Made by a program: the position numbers and the translations under genes | The notes under the pieces: model-generated | The model's input: only the letters and a program-made list of their open reading frames with translations | Databases searched by the model: none | Told to the model about the DNA's origin: nothing | In this document: positions 18,223 through 26,366 of the stretch, one piece after another | Layout of the letters: each line of letters begins with the position of its first letter | How positions within the stretch are numbered: position 1 is the stretch's first letter | NCBI GenBank assembly: GCA_964488355.1 | Contig: CAZAUJ010000005.1 | Span: 94,293-158,292 of the forward strand | Direction of reading: 5' to 3' | Source: Thermoanaerobaculum sp964488355 | Lineage (GTDB): Bacteria; Acidobacteriota; Thermoanaerobaculia; Thermoanaerobaculales; Thermoanaerobaculaceae | Length of the DNA: 64,000 nt

Positions 18223-20283
18223 ATGCGACGGTCGTTTGTTTTGTTGTTGAGCCTGGGGCTTGCCGCTTCCGGGCTGCGAGCCGAGGAAGGCATGTGGACC
18301 TTTGACAACCCACCCACCAAGCAACTGCATGAGAAATACGGCTTTACGCCCACCAAGGAATGGTTGGACCACATCCGCCTTTCCTCGGTGCGCTTCAACG
18401 ACGGCGGGAGCGGGTCTTTTGTCTCCGCTACCGGCTTGGTGCTCACGAACCACCACGTGGCCCTCGGACAGCTGCAAAAGGTTTCCTCCCCGCAAAAGGA
18501 CTACGTGGCCGATGGCTTTTTGGCGCGCACCTCGGAAGAGGAGTTGAAGTGCCCCGATTTGGAGCTCAACGTGCTGGTTTCCATGGAGGATGTGACCGCC
18601 CAGGTGCTTGCGGCCGTTCAGCCGGGCATGAGCGAGAAGCAAGCCAACGACGCGCGTAAAGCGGCCATCGCCGCCATCGAGCGGGAGAGCATGGAAAAGA
18701 CCGGCTTTCGCTCCGACGTGGTCACCCTCTATCAAGGCGGCGAGTACTGGCTTTACCGCTACAAGAAGTACACCGACGTGCGCTTGGTGTTTGCCCCTGA
18801 GCAGCAGACGGCCTTTTATGGGGGCGACCCGGACAACTTCACCTACCCCCGCTACGACCTGGACATGGCGCTGTTTCGCGTCTACGAAAACGGCCAGCCG
18901 GTAAAACCGGAGCACTACCTCAAGTGGAACCCCAAGGGAGCTCAGGACGGCGAGCTGGTCTTCGTCTCCGGCCACCCCGGCTCCACCAACCGCTTGTACA
19001 CCGTGGCTCAGCTGGAGACCCTGCGGGATCTCTCCTACCCTATGCGCTTAGAGGGCATTGAGCGCCGCCTGGCGGTGGCCCGGTCCTACGCGGCTTCCGG
19101 CAAGGAGCAGGCGCGTCAGGCGGCTGGCCTGATCTTCGGCTTGGAAAACGCCAAGAAAGCGCTCACCGGCGAGTACAAGGGCCTGCAGCAGCCGGCCATT
19201 TTCCAGCTGAAGGCGCAGCAGGAAGGGCAGCTGCGGGAAAAAGTGGCCGCCAACCCAGCCTGGCAGAAGCAGTTTGCGGATGCCTGGGAGGCCATCGAAA
19301 AGGCGCAGGCTGCCTTCCGCACCCGGGCCAAGGAGTACGGCTACCGTCGGTTGGGTGGCTACCGCTTGCCGGGCATTGCGTTGAACATCGTGCAGCTGGT
19401 GGCGGAGGTGCAGAAGCCTGACGGCGGACGGCTGGATGGCTTTCACGAAAGCCAGCTGCCTTCCCTTAAGTTCCGCCTGTTCTCGCCCGCACCCATTTAC
19501 CCCGGGTTTGAGGAGGTGCTCTTGGCTGATAGCCTGCGCGAGAGCCTAGAAAAGCTTGGCCCCGAGGATGCCTTTGTCAAAGCGGCCCTCGCTGGCAAGA
19601 CGCCCGAGGAGGTGGCTCACGAGGTCATCACCGGCACCAAGCTGGTCGACCCGGCCTTCCGCCGCCAGCTGGTAGAAGGGGGCCCCCAGGCGGTGGCCGC
19701 CAGCAACGATCCCCTCATTGTCCTGGCGCGGCGGCTGGACCCCATCCTGCGGCAAGAGCGCCAGTGGTACGAAGACCACATCCAAGCGGTGGAGCGAGCG
19801 GCGGGCGAAAAGATTGGCCAAGCTCGGTTCGCCATTTACGGTAAGTCCCTCTACCCCGATGCCACCTTCACCTTGCGCTTGACCTACGGCACGGTGAGTG
19901 GGTACCCCTACAACGGCACGGTGGCCCCGAGCAAAACCACCTTTTACGGCCTTTTCGATCGCGCCGCTTCCTTCGATTTCAAACCACCCTTCCATTTGCC
20001 CCAGCGCTTCCTGGAACGCCGGGACCAGCTGGACCTGGCCACCCCGCTGAACTTCGTTTCCACCTGCGACATCATCGGCGGCAACTCCGGCTCGCCCGTC
20101 ATCAACCGGCAGGGAGAGGTGGTGGGCCTAATCTTCGACGGCAACATCGAGAGCTTGGTGGGACGCTTCGTTTACGACATCACCGCCAACCGGGCGGTGG
20201 CGGTGCACACCGCCGGAATGACCGAAGCCCTGCGCAAGCTGTACGATGCCGAGTTCCTGGTGCGCGAGCTGCTGGGCCAGTAG
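18223..20283 (+). CDS. S46 family dipeptidyl-peptidase (DPP7/DPP11 type), exported
   Basis: This 686-residue serine exopeptidase releases dipeptides from oligopeptide N termini outside the cytoplasm. A Sec signal peptide is clear (MRRSFVLLLSLGLAASGLRAEE). Catalytic motifs are TNHHVALG (His 77/78), the YPRYDLDMALFR segment with the catalytic Asp, and GGNSGSPVIN with Ser 622. The C-terminal GLIFDGNIESL block is typical of S46. The position that carries Arg in DPP11 enzymes appears to fall in HTAGMTEAL here, so acidic P1 specificity is not supported; specificity is otherwise open. S46 peptidases are characteristic of peptide-utilising didermic bacteria. AAGGAGG precedes the ATG, and a strong terminator follows. 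Confidence 0.93.
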   Translation: MRRSFVLLLSLGLAASGLRAEEGMWTFDNPPTKQLHEKYGFTPTKEWLDHIRLSSVRFNDGGSGSFVSATGLVLTNHHVALGQLQKVSSPQKDYVADGFLARTSEEELKCPDLELNVLVSMEDVTAQVLAAVQPGMSEKQANDARKAAIAAIERESMEKTGFRSDVVTLYQGGEYWLYRYKKYTDVRLVFAPEQQTAFYGGDPDNFTYPRYDLDMALFRVYENGQPVKPEHYLKWNPKGAQDGELVFVSGHPGSTNRLYTVAQLETLRDLSYPMRLEGIERRLAVARSYAASGKEQARQAAGLIFGLENAKKALTGEYKGLQQPAIFQLKAQQEGQLREKVAANPAWQKQFADAWEAIEKAQAAFRTRAKEYGYRRLGGYRLPGIALNIVQLVAEVQKPDGGRLDGFHESQLPSLKFRLFSPAPIYPGFEEVLLADSLRESLEKLGPEDAFVKAALAGKTPEEVAHEVITGTKLVDPAFRRQLVEGGPQAVAASNDPLIVLARRLDPILRQERQWYEDHIQAVERAAGEKIGQARFAIYGKSLYPDATFTLRLTYGTVSGYPYNGTVAPSKTTFYGLFDRAASFDFKPPFHLPQRFLERRDQLDLATPLNFVSTCDIIGGNSGSPVINRQGEVVGLIFDGNIESLVGRFVYDITANRAVAVHTAGMTEALRKLYDAEFLVRELLGQ

Positions 20284-20305
20284 CCAACATGCACGCGCTT
20301 CCTCC

Positions 20306-20332
20306 GGCCCCGACCATGTCGGGGCCTTTTTT
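20306..20332 (+). terminator. Intrinsic terminator of the S46 peptidase gene
   Basis: A perfect 9-bp stem GGCCCCGAC/GTCGGGGCC with a CAT loop is followed by T6 (20327-20332). The following bases to about 20494 are C-rich low-complexity sequence without a gene. Confidence 0.92.
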
Positions 20333-20494
20333 CTTTCCGTCCCCCCCTGCCCCCGCCCGCCCGCCTGCCCATCCGGCTGCCATGCGGGCTTTGCCACACC
20401 CAACGGGGCTCCTGGTGCAAGGTGCGGGCAAAGCGGCTAGTGGCGCAGGCGCCCCGTCTCCACCCAGGCGGCCACCTTGGCCCAAACCTCCGCC

Positions 20495-20878
20495 TCAGAG
20501 GGCCAGACGTGAACGGACGAAGTCAAGGATCGCACGGGCATGCTCGCAGGCTTGCCGGCTTTGCCAGCACCTGTGGTTTCAAGGGGGCTCCCGCGGGGTG
20601 CCCGTTGGGGTAGCGTGCCGGGATGTAGAAGTGGTCCAGCACCTTGGCGCGCTCCACCAGCCCCGCTGGCACCTCCTCGCCCAGCTCGGCCAGCAGCGAC
20701 GCCACCATGTGCCTCCGGGCCTCCGGCCCCGGACCAAGGGCAAGGCTTTCACCGCCTTTTTCGCCGCCTGCTGGGCGGCAAAGCAGGCCCAGTCATGAAG
20801 CCCTTGCCGCAAGGAGCTTGGCGCCTGCTGCAAATCCCGCTCCGCCTGGCGCAGCCAATCGGCCACCCGAGCGCCCAC
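20495..20878 (-). pseudogene. HEPN-domain protein, frameshifted
   Basis: The minus-strand frame from 20878 encodes a HEPN start (ADWLRQAERDLQQAPSSL, then DWACFAAQQAAKKAVKAL). The reading then shifts near 20725-20750 into a frame giving RRHMVASLLAELGEEVP, then VERAKVLDHFYIPARYPNGHPAGAP. It shifts again near 20560-20590 into EHARAILDFVRSRLAL and a stop at 20495. All three pieces fit consecutive parts of one HEPN domain, so a single gene has been broken by at least two indels. HEPN proteins usually pair with an MNT nucleotidyltransferase. Just downstream, WPSEAEVWAKVAAWVETGR faintly resembles an MNT N terminus, but it ends at once. Sequencing error cannot be excluded. Confidence 0.75.
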
Positions 20879-20901
20879 GCAGCTGGTTTATCGCTGCCAG
20901 G

Positions 20902-21066
20902 TCAGCTCTTGCGGGAGGTCTTGGCGTAAAAGGCAGAGTAGACGCGCTCCACTTTTTCCGACTGGCAGTGGGGGCAACGGGGCTTGGTTTTCTCCCGCTC
21001 TTCCAGGCGCGATCGCACCTCAAAGCGCTTGTGGCAGTCTTGGCAGGCGTACTCGTACACGGGCAT
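20902..21066 (-). CDS. FmdB-type zinc ribbon protein
   Basis: This 54-residue protein starts MPVYEYACQDCHKRFEV and has a second zinc-binding pair RCPHCQS, ending SAFYAKTSRKS. This C-x2-C...C-x2-C layout and the MPxYEYxC start are diagnostic of the FmdB/CxxC regulatory-protein family, whose function is mostly unknown. AGGAGGT lies a few bases upstream of the ATG, and a well-formed promoter precedes it. The broken HEPN gene lies 23 bases downstream on the same strand. Confidence 0.9.
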   Translation of the reverse strand: MPVYEYACQDCHKRFEVRSRLEEREKTKPRCPHCQSEKVERVYSAFYAKTSRKS

Positions 21067-21111
21067 AGGCACCTCCTACCCGGTCGGGCTTCCTGCCCTG
21101 AACCGCTTTTT

Positions 21112-21140
21112 ACAATATGGCGCGCAGCCGCTCTTGGCAA
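21112..21140 (-). promoter_or_regulatory. Promoter of the FmdB-type gene
   Basis: On the minus strand TTGCCA (21140-21135), 17 bases and TATTGT (21117-21112) form a sigma70-like promoter about 45 bases before the ATG. Confidence 0.6.
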
Positions 21141-21162
21141 GCGGGTTTGGGGTGTCGTTTCC

Positions 21163-22221
21163 TCAGGACGCGCGGCGGTAAAGGTACGCGCACTCGCGCA
21201 GCTCTGCCTTGCCCGCCCGGCAGACGGCAAACGTGCTGCCTGACCAAATGCTGGCCGAGCCCACCTCCCCTCGGAGGTTCACCGCGTACAGCACCAAATT
21301 GTTCTTCGGGCGCCCCTGGGCATCGCGCAGGTACGCTTCGCGCGTGTTGCGCACCACCCGCTCCAACGTGGCCAAACAGGCTTCCTCGGGCGACTTGCCG
21401 TGGCGCATAAACTCCACCACCGTGTGGGCACCCACCACGATGATGTTGGACTCCCCATGCCCGGTAGCGCCGGCGGAGCCCACCTCCCGGTCGCAGTAAA
21501 GCCCACACCCGATCAGGGGTGAGTCTCCCACACGCCCTGGCAGCTTGAAGAACAAGCCGGAGGTGGTGGTGCAGCAGCCCACCCGGCCCTGGGCATCCAC
21601 CGCCGAGAGGTGAATGGTGCCCTGTGGGCGAAGGGCTGCATCGCCGTAGCGCTCGATGAACCACCGGATATCGGGGTCGTTGGCTTCCTCGGGGGCCGGC
21701 AGCCAGTCGTCCCCTGGTGCGGCGTTTTCCTTCCAGTAAAGCCAGATTTTGCGCGCCCGCTCGGTCAGCAGGTTTTCCTCGCGGAACCCATGGGCCAAGG
21801 CGAACTTTTTTGCCCCTGCCCCAACCAAAAGCACCCGGGTGGTGCGCCGCATGACCAAAAGCGCCACCTGCGAGGGATGCTTGATCCCTTCCAAGGCGGC
21901 CACCGCACCCGCCCGCATGCTCTCCCCATCCATCACTGCCGCGTCCAGCTGCACCACCCCTTCCTCGTTGGGCAAACCACCGTACCCGACGGTGATGTCT
22001 TCCGGGTCCGCCTCCACCAAGCTCACCCCTGCCACCGCCGCATCCACCGGCAGTGCCCCCGCCTGCATACGCGCCACCGCCTCCGTCACCGCGCGCAAGC
22101 CGTTGGCCGAAGCCACCGCCACGGGCGAAATGGCCTGCGGCGCTGCCTTAACAGCCTTGGCCACCGCCGCTGCCGGCATCGCCGCCAGAAGCTGCCTGCG
22201 GGAAAGACCCTTTGCTTCCAC
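21163..22221 (-). CDS. Tat-exported Ntn-hydrolase: asparaginase / isoaspartyl peptidase family (AGA-like)
   Basis: This is a 352-residue member of the type 2 asparaginase/glycosylasparaginase family, which self-cleaves to expose an N-terminal Thr nucleophile. The probable nucleophile is the Thr of QGTIHLSAVD. Downstream blocks RVGDSPLIGCGLYCD and SAGATGHGE match the substrate loops of this family. The N terminus GLSRRQLLAAMPAAAVAKA looks like a twin-arginine signal, which would send a folded enzyme across the membrane. I chose the GTG at 22221 because GGAGGTGG precedes it. Substrates in the family include asparagine, glycosylasparagine and beta-aspartyl peptides; which applies here is unknown. 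It is divergent from the amidohydrolase-PIMT pair. Confidence 0.87.
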   Translation of the reverse strand: MEAKGLSRRQLLAAMPAAAVAKAVKAAPQAISPVAVASANGLRAVTEAVARMQAGALPVDAAVAGVSLVEADPEDITVGYGGLPNEEGVVQLDAAVMDGESMRAGAVAALEGIKHPSQVALLVMRRTTRVLLVGAGAKKFALAHGFREENLLTERARKIWLYWKENAAPGDDWLPAPEEANDPDIRWFIERYGDAALRPQGTIHLSAVDAQGRVGCCTTTSGLFFKLPGRVGDSPLIGCGLYCDREVGSAGATGHGESNIIVVGAHTVVEFMRHGKSPEEACLATLERVVRNTREAYLRDAQGRPKNNLVLYAVNLRGEVGSASIWSGSTFAVCRAGKAELRECAYLYRRAS

Positions 22222-22240
22222 GTCCCACCTCCGTGGGCCA

Positions 22241-22269
22241 ACTTTAGGGTTTGCACAGGTGCCCCGCAA
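22241..22269 (-). promoter_or_regulatory. Promoter of the Ntn asparaginase-like gene
   Basis: On the minus strand TTGCGG (22269-22264), 17 bases and TAAAGT (22246-22241). It overlaps the promoter of the divergent amidohydrolase gene. Confidence 0.5.
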
Positions 22270-22279
22270 GGGGTAGAGT
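22251..22279 (+). promoter_or_regulatory. Promoter of the amidohydrolase gene with leaderless start
   Basis: TTGCAC (22251-22256), 17 bases, TAGAGT (22274-22279), then six bases and the GTG start at 22286. Transcription would begin at the start codon. Confidence 0.6.
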
Positions 22280-22285
22280 GAGGGC

Positions 22286-23935
22286 GTGCGAAACTGGGGA
22301 GGGTTCCTCATGCCGCTGCTGCTTTCCTGTAGCGCGCCTCCCCCCTGCGACCGGCTGTTCGTGGGGGGGGTTGTGCATGGGCCGGAAGGTCCGCAGCGCC
22401 TGGCGGTGGCGGTAAAAGACGGCCGCATTCGGGCCTTGGTGCCGGAGGCAGCTGTGGCCTCGTGGCGAGGCCGCTGCCAGGAGATCGTGGACCTGGCCGG
22501 AGCCCATCTCTATCCGGGTCTGACCGAGAGCCACGGGCACCTCACCGGTTACGGTTTGGCCCTGGAAACAGCCGACCTCACCGGCGCCGGGAGCTTCCGC
22601 GAAGTGGTCGAGCGGTTGGTGCGGCACGCGGAAAAGCGTCCCCCTGGCAGCTGGGTGCTGGGGCGCGGTTGGGACCAGAACCTCTGGCCGGAAAAGGAAT
22701 TTCCCCACCACCAGCTGCTGTCCCAAGCGCTTCCGCACCATCCGGTGCTGGCGCGGCGGGTGGATGGGCACGCGGTCTTGGTTAACGCCAAAGCACTGGA
22801 GCTGGCGGGCATCGGTGCGCAGACGCCGAACCCGCCCGGCGGGGCTATCCTGCGCGACCACGCGGGTCAACCCACGGGGGTGCTGGTGGATGCGGCCACC
22901 GAGCTGGTGGAGCGGCTGCTGCCCCAGCCGGACGAGGCCACCTTGGAGCGGAGGCAGCTGCTGGCAGCGAACAAGCTGGCTTCCTTCGGGATCACCGCCA
23001 TCCACGACGCCGGGACCGGTCGGCGAGAGTTGGCCTCCTTGCGTCGCCTGGCTGCTGCCGGCCAGCTGCCCCTGCGGGTTTACGTTATGCTGGACGGCAG
23101 CGACGACCGGTTGCTTACTGAGGAGCTGGGCCGGGGTGTGCAACGGGATGGGGGCGGCATGCTCACCGTGCGGGCAGTGAAGCTCTACGCCGACGGTGCC
23201 CTGGGCAGCCGCGGAGCCTGGCTTTCGCAACCTTACAGCGACGCCCCTGACCAGGTGGGCTTGCAGGTAACCCCCCTCGAGCGGCTACGGGAGCTGGTGG
23301 CCAAGGCGGCCGCCGCCGCCTTCCAGCCTTGCATCCACGCCATCGGCGACGAGGCGGTGCATCAGGTGTTGGCCCTGTACCGGGAGGTGCTGGGGGCGCA
23401 GGCGAGCAGGTTGCGCCCGCGCATCGAGCACGCCCAGGTGGTGCGGCCGGAGGATGTGGCCGCCTTTGCTCAAGGCACCGTCGTTGCGTCGGTGCAGCCC
23501 ACCCACTGGACCTCCGATATGCCTTGGGCTCCGGCTCGGCTGGGTCCAGAACGTATCGCCTGGGCCTACCGCTGGCGCTCCCTATTGGCCGCCGGCGCAC
23601 ACCTCTGCCTGGGCACCGATGTGCCGGTGGAGAGCCCTGATCCCCGCCTCACCTTGTGGGCGGCGGTAACACGTCAGACCCCAGCAGCCTACCCCCCAGA
23701 GGGCTGGAACCCGGCCGAGCGCCTCACTGCCCAGGAAGCCTTGCAGGGCATGACCGAATGGGCCTCCTGGGCGGCGTTCGAGGAGGGCCTGCGCGGCCGC
23801 ATTGTCCCGGGATTCTTTGCCGACTTTACCGTTTTCGACCGGGATTTTACCCGGGAGGAAAACGTGCTGGCCGCCCGGGTGCTGCGCACCGTGGTGGGCG
23901 GCAAGGACAGCTACGTGGCCGGGAGCGGGCCGTGA
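22286..23935 (+). CDS. Amidohydrolase (YtcJ-type), possible lipoprotein
   Basis: This 549-residue metal-dependent hydrolase belongs to the amidohydrolase_3/YtcJ group. It has an N-terminal metal motif ESHGHLTGYG, later histidines in HAIGDEAVHQVL and IEHAQVV, and the catalytic Asp in CLGTDVPVESPDP. The first 15 residues end in LLLSC, a possible lipobox after a very short hydrophobic stretch, so surface or periplasmic anchoring is plausible but not certain. The substrate is unknown; YtcJ-like enzymes hydrolyse various amides and cyclic imides. The GTG start has no Shine-Dalgarno but stands exactly at the predicted transcription start. The stop overlaps the PIMT gene. Confidence 0.85.
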   Translation: MRNWGGFLMPLLLSCSAPPPCDRLFVGGVVHGPEGPQRLAVAVKDGRIRALVPEAAVASWRGRCQEIVDLAGAHLYPGLTESHGHLTGYGLALETADLTGAGSFREVVERLVRHAEKRPPGSWVLGRGWDQNLWPEKEFPHHQLLSQALPHHPVLARRVDGHAVLVNAKALELAGIGAQTPNPPGGAILRDHAGQPTGVLVDAATELVERLLPQPDEATLERRQLLAANKLASFGITAIHDAGTGRRELASLRRLAAAGQLPLRVYVMLDGSDDRLLTEELGRGVQRDGGGMLTVRAVKLYADGALGSRGAWLSQPYSDAPDQVGLQVTPLERLRELVAKAAAAAFQPCIHAIGDEAVHQVLALYREVLGAQASRLRPRIEHAQVVRPEDVAAFAQGTVVASVQPTHWTSDMPWAPARLGPERIAWAYRWRSLLAAGAHLCLGTDVPVESPDPRLTLWAAVTRQTPAAYPPEGWNPAERLTAQEALQGMTEWASWAAFEEGLRGRIVPGFFADFTVFDRDFTREENVLAARVLRTVVGGKDSYVAGSGP

Positions 23936-24657
23936 GGCCATTCATGCCACTGTTGCCCCTGGTGATCACGGGCGTCTTTGGCGGCTGCAACCACGAGGCC
24001 GGTGAGCCCCAAGAAGATGCCCGCTGGGTGGCGGCGCGGGCGGCGATGGTGAAGAACCAAATTGCCGCCCGTGGGGTGAAGGACGAGCGCGTGCTGGCAG
24101 CCATGCGCCAGGTGCCGCGGCACCTGTTCGTGCCGGAAGAGTTTCGCGCCCAGGCCTATGAGGATCACCCCCTGCCCATCGGCGAGGGCCAGACCATCTC
24201 CCAGCCTTACATCGTGGGCTTGATGACTGAGCTGCTGCGGCTCCAGCCTGGAGACAAGGTGCTGGAGGTAGGGACCGGCTCGGGCTACCAGGCAGCCGTG
24301 CTGGCAGCCATGGGCTGCCAGGTGTACACCATCGAGATCCGTCCCACCCTCGCCGCTCAGGCGCGGGAGCGCCTGCAACGTTTGGGTTATGCCAACGTGC
24401 ACCTGCGCGTGGGAGACGGCTACCGCGGCTGGCCGGAGGAGGCCCCATTTGTGGGTATTGTTGTCACCGCCGCGCCGGAAAAGATTCCTGAGCCGCTGCT
24501 GCAGCAGTTGGCCCCCGGGGGGCGGCTGGTGATTCCGGTGGGGTCCTTCTACCAGCAGCTCAAGGTCATTACCCGCGAAGCCAACGGCTTTACCGAGCGG
24601 GACGTGATCCCCGTGCGCTTCGTGCCCATGGCCGGCGAGGTGGAGCGCAATCCGTGA
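23932..24657 (+). CDS. pcm: Protein-L-isoaspartate O-methyltransferase with lipoprotein-type signal
   Basis: PIMT methylates isoaspartyl residues with SAM so that they can revert to aspartate. The 241-residue protein has the family blocks MVKNQIAARGVKDERVLAAMRQVPRHLFVPEE, GEGQTISQPYIVGLMTELL and the SAM loop VLEVGTGSGYQAAVLA. It begins with a hydrophobic segment ending VFGGC, a good lipobox, so it is predicted to be exported and lipidated. That is odd, because SAM is normally cytoplasmic. The GTG overlaps the amidohydrolase stop (GTGA), so the two are coupled. Confidence 0.92.
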   Translation: MRPFMPLLPLVITGVFGGCNHEAGEPQEDARWVAARAAMVKNQIAARGVKDERVLAAMRQVPRHLFVPEEFRAQAYEDHPLPIGEGQTISQPYIVGLMTELLRLQPGDKVLEVGTGSGYQAAVLAAMGCQVYTIEIRPTLAAQARERLQRLGYANVHLRVGDGYRGWPEEAPFVGIVVTAAPEKIPEPLLQQLAPGGRLVIPVGSFYQQLKVITREANGFTERDVIPVRFVPMAGEVERNP

Positions 24658-24694
24658 GCCCTGACCGTCTGACGAGCGAAAGGGGTCACAAAAT

Positions 24695-26344
24695 GTGCTG
24701 ACGCTAGCGATTCGGTTGCCGAGTGGCCGAGAGGAGGCTCGCAGCTTTCTCCATGGGCCGGTCCTGGTAGGTCGCTCGCCCGAAGCTAACCTTATCCTGC
24801 CCGAACCCTCCATCTCCCGCCGCCACGCCCTGTTTGACCTGGGCCCGGAGGGGTGGTGGGTGGAGGACCTGAGCTCGCGCAACGGCACGTTTGTGGACGG
24901 CGAGCGCGTGCAGGGGAAGAAGCTGCTGCGGGCAGGCCAAAGGCTGCGCCTGGGCCAAGTGGAAATGGTGGTGCGCGAAGGTGGCGCACAGGCGGAGGTG
25001 GCCGAGGGCGGGGCGGCGGAAGCCACCCTGTTGACGCCCGTAAATAAGGTGCTGGAGGGCAGCGGCGTGAAGGGCGGGCCGGTCAGCCCGGACGCGCCCC
25101 CCCAGCAGGTGCACCGGGTGGCTCAGCGCCTCTCCCTGCTTGCCGGCCTGCACGAGCAGCTGGCCTCGCAGGTAAGCGAGGAGGGGCTGCTCACCACCAT
25201 TTTGGAGCAGGCCTTTCAGCAGCTGGGCCCAGACCAAGCCGCCATTTTTCTTCAACAAGAAAATGGCCAGTTCATTTGCGCCGCCAGCCGCTGCCAGCAA
25301 GACTGCGACGAAAAGCTCTTGCTTTCCCGTTCTCTGGTGCGGGAGGTGGTGGAAAAGAAAGCTGCTGCCCTGGTGCTGGATGCCACCACCGACGCCCGCT
25401 TTCAGCAAGCGCAGAGCCTGCGCGCCCTCGGTGTTCGCAGCGTGCTGGCAGTGCCGCTGGTCTGCGAGGAGCAGGTGCTGGGGCTGCTGGTGTGCGCATC
25501 GCGCCTGGTGGTGCGCCGCTTCAGCCAGGAAGACTTGGAGTTCTTGGTGCCGCTGGCGGCGGTGGCGGCCATTCGCCTGCGCAACCTGCGCTTAGCTGCC
25601 GATGCGGCCGAGCGCAGGCGCCTGGAGCAGGAGCTGGCGCTGGCGCGCCGCATCCAAGTGGGTCTTTTCCGCGAGGAAGCACCCACCCTCGATGGCTACC
25701 AGGTGCTGGGGGGCAACGTGCCCAGCCGCGTGGTTTCCGGCGACTTTTACCAGGTGCTGCAGGCACCCTTCGGCTGCATCCTTTTGGTAGCCGACGTCTC
25801 CGGCAAAGGCATGGGTGCGGCCCTGCTCGCTGCTTCGCTGGAGGCTCTTTTTGCTGGGCCCTTAAGTCAAGCCTTGCCCCCAGCGGAGGTTTGTCACAAG
25901 GTGTCCACGCTCTTTTTCGCCCGCACCGAAGCCAACAAGTTCGCCACGGGTATTTTGGCCTACCTGGAAACGGCTACTGGCTGCCTGAGCTATGCCAACG
26001 CCGGCCACTGCCCGGGCTTGCTGGTGCGGCCCTCGGGGGAGGTGGTAACCCTCGAACCCACCGGCCCACCCTTGGGTTTGTTTCCCGAACAGCGCTACGG
26101 GCAACGCCAGCGGGCCCTCACCCCCGGCGACCTGGTGCTGCTTTACAGCGACGGCGTGAGCGAGACTGCAAGTCCCGAGGGGGAGGAGTTTGGCGCGCAG
26201 CGCTTAGCCCAGCTGGTGCAGGGCCATCGCCACCGGCCTTTGGAGGAGCTCTTGGAGCTTTTGGAAACCGAGCTGGACCGCTTTTCCCGCACCCCCTTAC
26301 CGGCGGATGACCGCACCCTGGTCTTGCTGCGCCGCTACCGTTGA
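24695..26344 (+). CDS. FHA-GAF-PP2C (SpoIIE/RsbU-type) protein phosphatase
   Basis: This is a 549-residue cytoplasmic signalling protein. An N-terminal FHA domain (about 20-90) carries the phosphothreonine-binding motif VGRSPEANL...SISRRHALF...LSSRNGTFV. A GAF domain (about 150-305) follows, then a SpoIIE/PP2C phosphatase domain (about 320-548) with SGDFYQV, VADVSGKGMGAALLA, NAGHCPGLLV and YSDGVSE metal-binding motifs. Such proteins dephosphorylate anti-sigma antagonists or other Ser/Thr phosphoproteins. The FHA domain suggests coupling to Ser/Thr kinase signalling, and a Ser/Thr kinase lies at the right edge of this window. GTG at 24695, with AAGGGG upstream. Confidence 0.93.
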   Translation: MLTLAIRLPSGREEARSFLHGPVLVGRSPEANLILPEPSISRRHALFDLGPEGWWVEDLSSRNGTFVDGERVQGKKLLRAGQRLRLGQVEMVVREGGAQAEVAEGGAAEATLLTPVNKVLEGSGVKGGPVSPDAPPQQVHRVAQRLSLLAGLHEQLASQVSEEGLLTTILEQAFQQLGPDQAAIFLQQENGQFICAASRCQQDCDEKLLLSRSLVREVVEKKAAALVLDATTDARFQQAQSLRALGVRSVLAVPLVCEEQVLGLLVCASRLVVRRFSQEDLEFLVPLAAVAAIRLRNLRLAADAAERRRLEQELALARRIQVGLFREEAPTLDGYQVLGGNVPSRVVSGDFYQVLQAPFGCILLVADVSGKGMGAALLAASLEALFAGPLSQALPPAEVCHKVSTLFFARTEANKFATGILAYLETATGCLSYANAGHCPGLLVRPSGEVVTLEPTGPPLGLFPEQRYGQRQRALTPGDLVLLYSDGVSETASPEGEEFGAQRLAQLVQGHRHRPLEELLELLETELDRFSRTPLPADDRTLVLLRRYR

Positions 26345-26366
26345 TCGCCCGCTGGTGCTTTCGCCT

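Noticed and set aside
15846..18446. An 866-codon open frame on the minus strand
   Set aside because: It is antisense to pnp and the start of the S46 gene and has the same shadow composition without recognisable domains.
20340..20380. C-rich CCCG/CCTG repeats that might be a repeat array
   Set aside because: The repeats are short and irregular; this is low-complexity sequence, not a CRISPR or tandem repeat.
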